From assembly GCF_014649375.1 (NCBI RefSeq), contig NZ_BMSX01000005.1, forward strand, positions 248,001 through 312,000: 64,000 nucleotides of DNA, given 5' to 3'. The notes under the pieces are model-generated. The model did no database searches. It was given only the letters and a program-made list of their open reading frames with translations, and was not told the DNA's origin. A program made the translations under genes and the position numbers. This stretch comes from Streptomyces aurantiogriseus (GTDB lineage Bacteria > Actinomycetota > Actinomycetes > Streptomycetales > Streptomycetaceae). Below, in pieces: positions 8,930 to 18,357 of the stretch (position 1 is the first letter of the stretch; each line of letters begins with the position of its first letter).

Positions 8930-9105
8930 GCCGTCCGAGGCGCGGCGCCCGTACGGGCGGACGACGTGCAGGGTGCGTCGGGACCGTCAGCGGGGACGGC
9001 GATGTGTGGCGGAGCCGTTCGGGATCACTCGGCCGGTGTCAGACACCCGATGGCCGTCGGCCGACAGGGTCCGGCCGCCGCGCCGGTCCACGAGAGGACA
9101 GCCCG

Positions 9106-9648
9106 ATGCACACCCTGGAAACGCAGGGCACCCGTCCCGACCTGCTCGGTATCTACCTCAACGACCACCTCGCCGGTGCCACAGCGGGTGTCGAGCGGGC
9201 CCGCTACCTGGCCGAGTCGGAGCAGGACTCGGCGCTCGCGGCGGCCGTACGCCCGCTGGCGGGCGAGATCGCCCAGGACCGCGCGAGCCTCCTGGAGATC
9301 ATGCGACGGCTCGACGTCCCCGTACGCCGGTACAAGGTGGTCGTGGGCCACCTGGCCGAGAAGGCGGGCCGGCTCAAGAGCAACGGCCGTCTGATACGCC
9401 GCTCCCCCCTCACCCCCCTGGTGGAGCTGGAGCTGCTGCGCACGGGCGTGACGGGCAAGGCCGCCGTCTGGGAGGTGCTGCGCCGCCTGGCCGCCCAGGA
9501 CCGACGCCTCGACACCGGAGAGCTGGACGGCCTGCTGGACCGTGCCCACGATCAGCTGCGCACCCTGGAGCGCCTGCACACGCAGCAGAGCCGGCAGACC
9601 TTCGCGGCGACGGCCGACCGTCCGCACCGGCAGGAGGCGCCCGAATGA
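9106..9648 (+). CDS. Conserved actinobacterial helical protein, function unknown
   Basis: A 180-residue, almost entirely helical soluble protein rich in Ala, Arg, Leu and Glu. Composition and segmentation (LGIYLNDHLAGATAGVERARYLAESEQD, then PLVELELLRTGVTGKAAVWEVLRRLA) suggest a ferritin-like or four-helix bundle, but I see no iron-binding ExxH pair. The ATG at 9106 has a GAGAGGA site; the longer in-frame reading from 9004 has no ribosome site. A 4-bp overlap couples it to the small frame at 9645. Confidence 0.7.
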   Translation: MHTLETQGTRPDLLGIYLNDHLAGATAGVERARYLAESEQDSALAAAVRPLAGEIAQDRASLLEIMRRLDVPVRRYKVVVGHLAEKAGRLKSNGRLIRRSPLTPLVELELLRTGVTGKAAVWEVLRRLAAQDRRLDTGELDGLLDRAHDQLRTLERLHTQQSRQTFAATADRPHRQEAPE

Positions 9649-9731
9649 GCGACCACGCGCCGTCCCGGACCGGGGGCGAGCCGCAGGACGACCACGCCCC
9701 CGTCGGTCGAACCGAGGTCTCGATCCCGTAG
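9645..9731 (+). CDS. Possible 28-residue peptide coupled to the upstream gene
   Basis: ATG at 9645 overlaps the upstream stop (ATGA) and opens a 28-codon frame ending in TAG. The peptide (MSDHAPSRTGG to EVSIP) is hydrophilic and has no recognised domain. The overlap favours translation, but length and composition do not prove it. Confidence 0.35.
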   Translation: MSDHAPSRTGGEPQDDHAPVGRTEVSIP

Positions 9732-10161
9732 GTGACGAGTCGTCAGTCCTCCTCGTGCGGGACGCCGCAGCGACCGCGACGGCCCGGCCGGCCGGCCGGG
9801 CCGACCCCACGGAAAGTCGTGCCTGCGGACGGCTCGTCGGCCGAGGTCGTGGGCCCCACCTGGCCCACCTGGCCCACCTCCGCTTCCACTGTGTCCCCTT
9901 CGTCTGTCGGCCTGTCATGTCCCACCGTGTGTGGGCTCGTTAGCCCATTCGCTGTCCTCCGGCGATTCCTCCGGCTGCGGCCGTCTCTGCTCCTGCGACC
10001 TGCGTAAACGTTCATGCGGAAGCAGTCATTGCGGCTGCCCGAGTGACGCATGTGTCGGTGCGTCATGTTGCGGAGGTGACGGGGTGTCGGTTGCCTCATC
10101 AGTGGAGCACCACAGAGGCGCCGCGCAGACAGGCCGGACACTGCTCCGTTGGAGGATTCTC
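9732..10161. other. Intergenic region with short repeats and an inverted repeat
   Basis: No gene is supported here. Features seen are a run of near-identical 9-bp units of CCCACCTGG around 9856-9882 and a perfect inverted repeat TGACGCA-N8-TGCGTCA at 10044-10065. The inverted repeat lies about 100 bp before the exported-protein gene and could be an operator. The promoter of the exported-protein/sortase pair must lie in this interval. Confidence 0.4.
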
Positions 10162-10653
10162 TTGCGAAACACACATATTGGCGTGGGTATGGGCCTGATC
10201 ATCGGTGTCCTGGCTCTGCAGACCCCGGTCGCTGTCGCCGCTGGTGACTCAGGCGTCGACATCCACCCGGGGAAGGCCTCCCCGGGCTCCACGGTCACCG
10301 TCAGCACCACGGCCTGTGGCAAGGACGTGACCTACGGCAAGGGCGAGTCGGAGGCGGGAGGGAAGTTCCACCTCTTCGAGGGCGACCACAAGGGCGAGCT
10401 CAAGGGCCGGTTCACGGTCCCGGAAGGGACCGAGGACCGCACCGACACGGTCACGCTCAAGTGCCCACCACGGATCAAGCTCACTGATACCTACGAGATC
10501 ACCAGCCGCCAGCCGAACGGCGCCGTCGAAGCCGGCTTCGGAGACGCCACGGATTCGGATACACAGCTTGTTCTGGGCAGCGTGCTGATCGCCGCAGCCG
10601 GCGCCGGGTGGCTGGTGAGGATGCGCCACCGCTCGAACAGCCATCAGACCTGA
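10162..10653 (+). CDS. Exported protein with C-terminal membrane anchor, paired with a sortase
   Basis: TTG start at 10162 with a strong GGAGG site gives 163 residues. It has a signal peptide (RNTHIGVGMGLIIGVLALQTPVAVAA), an extracellular Ig-like domain (VDIHPGKASPGSTVTVSTTACG) with two cysteines that may pair, and a C-terminal hydrophobic segment (VLGSVLIAAAGAGWLV) with a basic tail. This is the layout of a wall or membrane-anchored surface protein, but I see no LPXTG-like box before the anchor. The class F sortase follows immediately. Confidence 0.7.
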   Translation: MRNTHIGVGMGLIIGVLALQTPVAVAAGDSGVDIHPGKASPGSTVTVSTTACGKDVTYGKGESEAGGKFHLFEGDHKGELKGRFTVPEGTEDRTDTVTLKCPPRIKLTDTYEITSRQPNGAVEAGFGDATDSDTQLVLGSVLIAAAGAGWLVRMRHRSNSHQT

Positions 10654-10751
10654 CCGCACGATTCCCGCCGCACCGGCCCCCGGGACCGCATGCACCTCCG
10701 GGGGCCGCGAGGATGCTTCTCACTCCGCCGCAAGCCGGAGGCTCAACCGCG

Positions 10752-11438
10752 ATGGAACCCGGGCACAGGACGAGCGCTCCCCCACCCTCGTTCACCCCTT
10801 CGACCAAGCATCTGACCATGGCGTTCGTGACAGGTGCCGTGCTGGTTCTCGGCGCGATGCACGACGGGCACGACGGACAGCCACCGCAGCCGTCGAGCGG
10901 CCAGTCCTTCTCCGCCCCGCCAGGCCCCACGCCCAGCCGCACCGCCTCAGCGACGCGCCCCGCCGTCCCGCAGCTGCCCCGCGCGGAGCCGGTCTCGCTG
11001 CGGATCCCCGCCATCCACGTGCACGCCCCTCTCACAAAGCTGGGGCTCGACGCCACAGGGGCGCTGCGGCCCCCGCCCGCCGGCAACCCCAGCCTCGCGG
11101 GCTGGTACAGCGGGGGCACGGCGCCCGGCTCAGCGGGGACAGCCCTCATCACCGGGCATGTGGACATGCCGACCGGCAGCCCCGGCGTCTTCTACGAGCT
11201 CGGCGCCCTGGCCAAGGGCGACAGGATCGAGATCCACCGGACGGACGGACGCACGGCCGTGTTCACCGTCTACGCCGTGGAGGTCTACAAGAAGGAGACC
11301 TTCCCCGACGAGAAGGTCTACGGCAGCTCCGCCCGGCCCGAACTGCGGGTCATCACCTGCGGCGGCGGTTACGTCAAGAACGACGGTTACCAGGGCAACG
11401 TCGTCGTCTTCGCGACGCTCACCACGGTGCGCCGGTGA
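10752..11438 (+). CDS. Class F sortase
   Basis: A 228-residue enzyme with one N-terminal membrane segment (residues 21-36), a Pro/Ser-rich linker (40-75) and a sortase catalytic domain. Catalytic His136 is in ALITGHVDM and Cys203 in LRVITCGGGY, with the class F arrangement. Sortases cleave a C-terminal sorting signal and attach the protein to the cell surface. ATG 10752 follows GGAGG. The 98-bp gap after the exported protein suggests an operon, so that protein is the natural substrate candidate. Confidence 0.88.
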   Translation: MEPGHRTSAPPPSFTPSTKHLTMAFVTGAVLVLGAMHDGHDGQPPQPSSGQSFSAPPGPTPSRTASATRPAVPQLPRAEPVSLRIPAIHVHAPLTKLGLDATGALRPPPAGNPSLAGWYSGGTAPGSAGTALITGHVDMPTGSPGVFYELGALAKGDRIEIHRTDGRTAVFTVYAVEVYKKETFPDEKVYGSSARPELRVITCGGGYVKNDGYQGNVVVFATLTTVRR

Positions 11439-11499
11439 CCCGGGACCTGCTGCTGACCGGCGAAGGCCGAGTGGTCTCGCCGGTCAGCGGAGAGGGACG

Positions 11500-13164
11500 T
11501 CAGGCAGTGGCGCAGGCGGATCCGTTGAGGGTGAATGAGGCCGGCGCGGTGTTCGTGGCGCCCTTGGCGGCGATGAAGCCCAGCGTCACCGAGCCACCCG
11601 CCGGGATCGTCGACGTGTAGGAGGCCGGGATGACGCTGACCGTGCCGCCGGTCTGGGTGGGGGTCCCGCCCCACATGTTGTTGATCGTCTGACCGTTGGC
11701 GAAGGCGAAGACGAGCGTCCAGCCGTTGACCGGTGCGGTACCGGTGTTGCGCAGGGCGATCTCGCCCTGGAAGCCGCCGGGCCACTCGCCCACCACGCGG
11801 TAGCCGACGGAGCAGGACGCGCCGGGTGTGCCGCCGCCCTCGTCGGTGGTGACGTTCACCGTGGCCGAGCGGGGTGAGCGGTTCCCGGCCGCGTCTCGGG
11901 CGTAGACGGCGAAGGTGTACGCGGTGTCGGCGGTGAGGCCGGTCAGGGTCACGGTGTTCGTCGTGGCTGCGGCGACCTTGGTCTCGGTGCCGCCGCTGAC
12001 GCGGACGATGTCGTAGCCGGCCACGCCGACGTTGTCGGTGGCCGCGGCCCAGGTCAGGGTGGCGGAGGTGGCCGTCACGGCGGAGGCGCTGGGGGTGCCG
12101 GGCGCTGTCGGGGCCTGGGTGTCGCCGGGGCTGCCGCCGCCGTAGACGGTGGCCTCCTTGGCGGTCTGGGCGATGCCGTTGGCGCCGTTGAAGATGCGCT
12201 GGCCCCAGGAGCTGAGCCGTGTGGGGTCGAAGTCGATCGACAGGTCGAGGATCGGGTCGGTGTTGCCGCTCCAGGACCAGGCCAGGTAGCCGAGGCGCAG
12301 TTGCTGCGCGGCGGCCATCATGGTGTCCTCGTCCGGGTCGCCCCACTGGTCGGGGGGTCCGCCGAACTCGCCGATCAGGAGGGGCAGTTCGGCGGTGACG
12401 AAGGCGTTCAGGTAGTCGGTGATCTCCTGGGCTGTGTCGAAGACGCTGTACATGTGGATCGAGAAGATCAGGTTGCCGGTGGGGTCGGCGTCGTAGACGG
12501 ACCGGGCGTTGGCGCGCATGACGCCCTGCCAGTCCTGGCCCCAGTTCGGGGCGTCCACCATGATCGTGTGCTCGAGGCCGGCATTGCGCAGCGTCTTGAT
12601 CGCGGCGATCGTCGGGTCGGTCCAGCCCTGCGGGTTGGTGTTGCCCCAGGGCTCGTTGCCGATGTTGACGATGACGTAGTTCTCCTGGCCGGCCAGGACG
12701 TCCTTCAGGCCGATCCAGTAGTCGGCGGCCTGGTCGAGGGTGCCCGCGGCGGCCTCCTCGCCGTAGCCGGTGGTGTCGTGGACCTCCAGGACGCAGATGA
12801 GGCGGTTGGCCTTGCACTGGGCGATGACGTTGGCGACGTCCGCGGGGCTGTTCTTCGTCCAGCGGTGGCCGTTGGAGAGAACGACGCGGACGGTGTTGGC
12901 GCCCAGCGCCTTGACGTCGGCCAGCGACTGCGTCTCGCCGGGGTACCAGGTGTGGGCGTGGTTGACGCCCCGCATGATGAAGTCGTTGCCATTGCCCTCC
13001 AGGAGGCGGCCGTCGCTGATGTGGAGGCCGGTGGCGCGGGTGCGCGGCGACGGGGCGGCCTGGGCGGTGGCCGGGGCGAAGAGCCCGGCGACCACGGCGA
13101 GTCCGAGCAGGGTGGCCAGGGCGGGCAGGAACCTTTTTCGTGTCGTGCTTCTTGCTCTTCTCAC
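11500..13164 (-). CDS. Secreted GH5 beta-mannanase with FN3 and CBM2 domains
   Basis: 554 residues: signal peptide 1-36 with basic MRRARSTTRKR start, GH5 catalytic domain about 44-345, fibronectin III linker about 350-440 and cellulose-binding CBM2 about 455-554. Acid/base Glu171 (NIGNEPWG) and nucleophile Glu266 (LIGEFGG) are both present. The opening GNDFIMRGVNHAHTWYP is closest to GH5_8 mannanases, so endo-beta-1,4-mannan hydrolysis is more likely than cellulase activity. The CBM2 would hold it on cellulose in plant cell walls. A CebR-type box lies 50 bp upstream. Confidence 0.88.
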   Translation of the reverse strand: MRRARSTTRKRFLPALATLLGLAVVAGLFAPATAQAAPSPRTRATGLHISDGRLLEGNGNDFIMRGVNHAHTWYPGETQSLADVKALGANTVRVVLSNGHRWTKNSPADVANVIAQCKANRLICVLEVHDTTGYGEEAAAGTLDQAADYWIGLKDVLAGQENYVIVNIGNEPWGNTNPQGWTDPTIAAIKTLRNAGLEHTIMVDAPNWGQDWQGVMRANARSVYDADPTGNLIFSIHMYSVFDTAQEITDYLNAFVTAELPLLIGEFGGPPDQWGDPDEDTMMAAAQQLRLGYLAWSWSGNTDPILDLSIDFDPTRLSSWGQRIFNGANGIAQTAKEATVYGGGSPGDTQAPTAPGTPSASAVTATSATLTWAAATDNVGVAGYDIVRVSGGTETKVAAATTNTVTLTGLTADTAYTFAVYARDAAGNRSPRSATVNVTTDEGGGTPGASCSVGYRVVGEWPGGFQGEIALRNTGTAPVNGWTLVFAFANGQTINNMWGGTPTQTGGTVSVIPASYTSTIPAGGSVTLGFIAAKGATNTAPASFTLNGSACATA

Positions 13165-13213
13165 TGCGACTCCAGGGAGTGAGCGCCAGAAACTCAGGCA
13201 TCAGAAAGAGGGA

Positions 13214-13227
13214 TGGGAGCGCTCCCA
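13214..13227. promoter_or_regulatory. CebR-type operator
   Basis: TGGGAGCGCTCCCA is a perfect 14-bp palindrome and is identical to the well-known streptomycete binding site of CebR, the LacI-family cellobiose-responsive repressor of cellulolytic genes. It lies 50 bp upstream of the mannanase start, in the promoter region. No cebR-like gene is adjacent, so regulation in trans is implied. Confidence 0.85.
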
Positions 13228-13297
13228 TGAAGCCACTGTGCCAAGTACACGTCAAGTCGTCGCGCACGACCGACGTGCCGTTCGCGGGCCCGGTGGG

Positions 13298-14317
13298 TCA
13301 GGGGCTCCGCGGATTGTCCCGCGGGTGAAGCCGGTCGGTTTCCTTCACCGGCCGTCCGTGCTCAGGCTCTCCGGCGGTGAGGTGTTCGAGGACCTCGACC
13401 AGTTCCTGGCAGGCGCGTTCCACCGAGCGTCTGGTGTTGCGCTGTTCGGTGATGACGGCCGAGAGGAGCAGGGCGGTCAGGGCCATGGTGCCGTTGAAGG
13501 CCTGTAGCTTGATCATGACTTCGACGCGGGTCAGCCCGGCGAAGGGGCCGACCTCGTCCGTGGCCGCGATGGTGGCCAGGACCGAGGTGAACAGGGCGCA
13601 CAGCATGCTGCCCGCGAGCCGGAAGCGCAGGGCCGCCCAGACCAGCAGCGGGTAGACGAGGAAGAGCAGGCTGACAGGGCTGTGGGTGGCCAGGGGGACG
13701 ACGCCGAGGGTGATGAGGGTCAGACCCGCGGCCTCCTTCCAGCGGGCCAGGGGTGGTGGCCGGCGGAGGGCGGGGAGGAGCAGCAGGACGGGGGTGACGA
13801 GCAGGACGCCCATCGCGTCGCCGACCCACCAGGCCAGCCACACGTGCCAGAAGCTGTCCGTGGCCAGCTTGCCGATGGCGACGAGAAGGCCGACGCCGGT
13901 GGTGGAGCTCAGCAGCATGGCGGTCAGTGCGCCCAGGAACACGAGGGCGAGACCGTCCCGTAAACGGGCGAGGTCGGTGCGGAAGCCCACCTTGCGCAGC
14001 ATGAGGTACGCGCAGACGGGGGCGGCCGTGTTGCCCGCCACGGTGCAGAGCACGACCGGCCGGAACGCGGTGAGCGACAGGATGACGAGGAGCGCCCCGA
14101 GGGCGATACCCGCCGCCGACCGGAGTCCGAAGATCAGCAGGCAGGCGACGGCGACGCCCGAGGGCGGCCAGACGGGAGTGAAGACCGCGCCTTCGACGAC
14201 GAGTTCCCGCATGAGGCCCAGCCGCCCGGCCGCGTAGTAGCAGAGGGCGACAGCCACCGTCTCGACGGCGAAGACGGCCGGACGGCGCAGATCGCTGGTA
14301 GCCACCACAGCAGCCAT
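13298..14317 (-). CDS. MASE1-domain integral membrane sensor protein
   Basis: A 339-residue protein that is mostly membrane: eight or more hydrophobic segments over residues 10-295, with the MASE1 hallmark AVFTPVWPPSGVAVA near residue 45. A short cytoplasmic coiled tail follows (EQRNTRRSVERACQELVEVLEHL). No output domain such as GGDEF, kinase or PP2C is attached. The PP2C phosphatase gene lies 50 bp upstream on the same strand, so sensor and effector appear to be separate products of one operon. The signal it senses is unknown. Confidence 0.85.
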   Translation of the reverse strand: MAAVVATSDLRRPAVFAVETVAVALCYYAAGRLGLMRELVVEGAVFTPVWPPSGVAVACLLIFGLRSAAGIALGALLVILSLTAFRPVVLCTVAGNTAAPVCAYLMLRKVGFRTDLARLRDGLALVFLGALTAMLLSSTTGVGLLVAIGKLATDSFWHVWLAWWVGDAMGVLLVTPVLLLLPALRRPPPLARWKEAAGLTLITLGVVPLATHSPVSLLFLVYPLLVWAALRFRLAGSMLCALFTSVLATIAATDEVGPFAGLTRVEVMIKLQAFNGTMALTALLLSAVITEQRNTRRSVERACQELVEVLEHLTAGEPEHGRPVKETDRLHPRDNPRSP

Positions 14318-14367
14318 GAGACACCGGCGCGGCGCCGTCGGCGAGGTGAGAGGCGTGGCGTCCGGCC

Positions 14368-15216
14368 CTATGGCTGAACCCGGCGCCCGTACTCCCCCGG
14401 GATCCCGTCGTGTCCCACGACGAGGACGGCCGCGTCGTCCTCGTGTCCGACGCGTTCGGCCCCCTGGATCACGGCGGCGGCGAGCGAGCCGGCCTGCATC
14501 CCCGCGACGGCGGCGCTGCCCGCGAGCCGTACGACCTCCTCGAGGCCCTCCTCGGCGCTCATGGAGGGTCCTTCCACGACGCCGTCGGTGAGCAGGACGA
14601 ACACCCCGCCCTTGGTGAGCCGGTAGCGGGTGACGGGGTATTCCGTCCCCTCCTGGACGCCGAGGGGCGGTCCGCCCTCGTCCTCGGCGACGCCGGACTT
14701 GCCGTCCGCGGTGGCCCAGACGCAGGGGATGTGGCCGGCCCGGGCGCTCTCCAGGACGCCGGTGACCGGGTCGAGGCGCATGAAGGTGCAGGTGGCGAAG
14801 AGGTCGCTGCCGAGCGACAGCAGCAGATCGTTGGTCCGGGCGAGGAGTTCGCCCGGCTCGCCGGTGACGGAGGCGAGGGCGCGCAGGCCGACGCGGACCT
14901 GGCCCATGAAGGCGGTGGCTTCGATGTTGTGGCCCTGGACGTCACCGACGGACAGGCCGATGCGGCCGTCGGGCATCGTGAAGGCGTCGTACCAGTCGCC
15001 GCCCACGTTCAGACCGTGGCAGGCGGGCGCGTACTGGACGGCGAGGTGGTATCCGCGGGCCGTGGGGAGGTCCCTGGGGAGCATGCCGCGCTGCAGGGCG
15101 ATGGCCAGCTCGACCCGGGAGCGTTGCAGTTCCGCGCGTTCGCGCGCCTGGGCGGTGAGCGAACCGAGCCTGGCCAGCAGCTCGTCGCCGTCGTCCGTGG
15201 GGCGCTTGCGGGACAT
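14368..15216 (-). CDS. PP2C/SpoIIE-type serine phosphatase
   Basis: A 282-residue protein with an N-terminal coiled-coil-like helix (residues 8-45) and a SpoIIE-type PP2C domain. Motifs seen are LQRGMLPRDLP, GGDWYDAF (metal Asp), SVGDVQGHNIEA (second metal Asp) and VLLTDGVVEGP. Such Rsb-type phosphatases dephosphorylate anti-sigma antagonists and free sigma factors. ATG 15216 follows a GGAG site. It probably acts with the MASE1 membrane protein encoded next, though which anti-sigma antagonist it targets cannot be seen here. Confidence 0.88.
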   Translation of the reverse strand: MSRKRPTDDGDELLARLGSLTAQARERAELQRSRVELAIALQRGMLPRDLPTARGYHLAVQYAPACHGLNVGGDWYDAFTMPDGRIGLSVGDVQGHNIEATAFMGQVRVGLRALASVTGEPGELLARTNDLLLSLGSDLFATCTFMRLDPVTGVLESARAGHIPCVWATADGKSGVAEDEGGPPLGVQEGTEYPVTRYRLTKGGVFVLLTDGVVEGPSMSAEEGLEEVVRLAGSAAVAGMQAGSLAAAVIQGAERVGHEDDAAVLVVGHDGIPGEYGRRVQP

Positions 15217-15536
15217 GGATCACTCCGGGGAGGACGATGGCCCCTTCGGGGCGAACGTCACATTTTACGTTTAGAGGATGATAGCCACCTAGTCGGTGGG
15301 CTGACGGTGCCGGTGGAGAGGCAGGGCCACCGGCCGCGCGGTCCGTGCGCCGGCGGACCAGGGGCCGTGCGCGCGCAGGCCATCCGCGTCCGCGCGGCCG
15401 GTCCAGCCTCGCGACGAGCCGGGGCCTGGGTGGTACCGGTTTCTGGGAGAGAGTCGGCTGCCACCGCTACGGCGACCCGTAGCGCGAGCAGCGCACTGGT
15501 GCACTGGTGCAGTTGATGCGACTGGGGCGAGCGGGC
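15217..15536. other. Intergenic promoter region of the PP2C-MASE1 operon
   Basis: No gene is supported. An inverted repeat AACGT-N8-ACGTT at 15254-15271 sits 38 bp upstream of the PP2C start in a locally AT-rich patch and is a candidate operator. The remainder to 15536 looks like decayed sequence leading into the broken reductase. Confidence 0.4.
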
Positions 15537-15605
15537 GTGGTCGTTATCCGGCGCCGGGCGTGGTCGTCGTCCGGCGCCGGGCGTGGTCGTCGTCCGGCGC
15601 CGGGC
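15537..15605. repeat. Three tandem 23-bp units inside a decayed gene
   Basis: The unit starts GTGGTCGT and ends GCGCCGGGC and is repeated three times (starts at 15537, 15560 and 15583; the first copy has two changes). The period of 23 is not a multiple of three, so each extra copy shifts the reading frame. The array lies at the 5' edge of the broken oxidoreductase and may have helped inactivate it. Confidence 0.85.
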
Positions 15606-16140
15606 GCGGCTCCTGGAGCGCCGCCCGCAGAACGCCACCGCCCGCACCCTGGCCCTCACCGTCCCCGGCCGGCCCGGCCATCTGCCCGGCCAGCCCGTCG
15701 ACGTGCGCCTGACCGCGGACGACGGCTACCAGGCCGTCTGCGGCTACTCCCTCGCCGCGCCCGCCGACGGTCACCGGATCGAGCTGGGCGTGCAGGCGGT
15801 GCCCGACGGGGAGGTCTCGCCGTATCTCGCCGACGCGCTGCCGGTCGGGGTGGAGGTGGAGGTGCGGGGACGCTCGGGAACTGGTTCGTGTGGCGGCCCG
15901 GGCGGCCCGAACCGGTACTGCTGGTCGCGGGCGGCTCCGGGGTCGTCCCGCTGGCGGCGATGATGCGGGCCCACCCGCACGCTCGGGGCCGCTCGCCGAA
16001 CTGCACGTCTACGGCCCCGAGCCCGGCCTCACCGCAGTCTGCCCCGGCTGCGCGCATGTGGCGCTGCGGCTGGTGCGAGAGGAGCGGTACGTGTGGCTGA
16101 CGCGGGCGGGGGCGACGGCGCGTTCCGGGTCGCCGTCGCC
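15590..16140 (+). pseudogene. Fused remnants of a ferredoxin reductase and a DUF6510 protein
   Basis: Three pieces in different frames are readable. Frame one (15600-15875) encodes a reductase FAD-binding domain: LERRPQNATARTLALTVPG, LPGQPVDVRLTADDGYQAV and YSLAAPADGH. A frameshift near 15875 leads to GNWFVWRPGRPEPVLLVAGG, the start of the NAD domain, ending near AAMMRAHP. The third piece (about 15985-16105) reads LAELHVYGPEPGLTAVCPGC and VALRLVREERYVWL, the C-terminal zinc-ribbon-like part of DUF6510 proteins, which normally follow such reductases. Most of the reductase NAD domain and the DUF6510 N-terminus are gone, so this is a deletion junction plus frameshifts. Confidence 0.75.
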
Positions 16141-16167
16141 TGAACAACCTCCGACGACCCGCCCGGG

Positions 16168-17808
<1,641 letters not shown>

Positions 17809-17973
17809 GTGCCCGCTCCTCCACATCGGTTGGCCAAAGGCTTGCGGCCCCATCTTTCCCTGTGGCGAGGGTCGTCCGCGAGTACGGGCCGGGGGTGTCC
17901 GACGCGATTCGACCGCACCGTCCGGGGGGCCGGAGGTGGTCGGAGGTCGCGGGGCGGGTTCCCCCGGCCGCTG

Positions 17974-18150
17974 TCAGCGTCTGCGGCCGCGGACCCCCCA
18001 GCCGCTGCCGATGCCGGCGACATGGAGGGCGAGCAGGGTCAGTCCGAGGAGCATGACGTTGGTGGAGGTGAAGGTGTCGTTGGTCGAGATCTCCGCCGCG
18101 TTGATCAGGAAGGCGAAGAAGAACGCCACCGCCGCGATGATGGCCAGCAC
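17974..18150 (-). CDS. Small two-helix membrane protein, function unknown
   Basis: GTG start at 18150, preceded by GAAGGGA, encodes 58 residues: LAIIAAVAFFFAFLINAAEI as the first membrane helix, a short loop STNDTFTST, LLGLTLLALHVAGIGSGWGV as the second helix and a basic RGRRR tail. It resembles small hypothetical membrane proteins common in Streptomyces. Coding is supported by the ribosome site and clean hydrophobic pattern; no function can be assigned. Confidence 0.6.
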   Translation of the reverse strand: MLAIIAAVAFFFAFLINAAEISTNDTFTSTNVMLLGLTLLALHVAGIGSGWGVRGRRR

Positions 18151-18180
18151 GGTGTCCGTCCCTTCGGGAGTCGGGTCGTT

Positions 18181-18231
18181 CGGGGTCGTTGTTGTTTCGG
18201 GGTCGTCGTTGTTTCGGGGTAGTTGTTGTCC
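18181..18231. repeat. Three tandem 17-bp units upstream of the small membrane protein
   Basis: CGGGGTCGTTGTTGTTT is followed by a copy with one change and a third, more diverged copy; a partial unit precedes them from about 18170. The array sits 30 bp upstream of the small membrane-protein start, in its likely promoter or leader. It is T-rich on the plus strand, unlike the flanking DNA. Confidence 0.75.
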
Positions 18232-18357
18232 GGATGCCCCCGAGCGGGCCGGGGACACCGCTCCGCGGTGCACCGAACTGAGTAGCCGTACTCAGGCGCC
18301 GTCCTCCCGTCGCGACGGACACTGAGGGCCCCATCGCCGCCCCAGAGAGGCCTCGCC

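Noticed and set aside
9856..9882. Short direct repeats as a CRISPR-like array
   Set aside because: Units of 9 bp follow each other without spacers, so they are a simple tandem repeat.
12301..13182. Long plus-strand frame opposite the mannanase
   Set aside because: It is the mirror of the GC-rich minus-strand gene, with Val/Gly/Asp-rich composition and no domain, while the minus strand encodes GH5, FN3 and CBM2.
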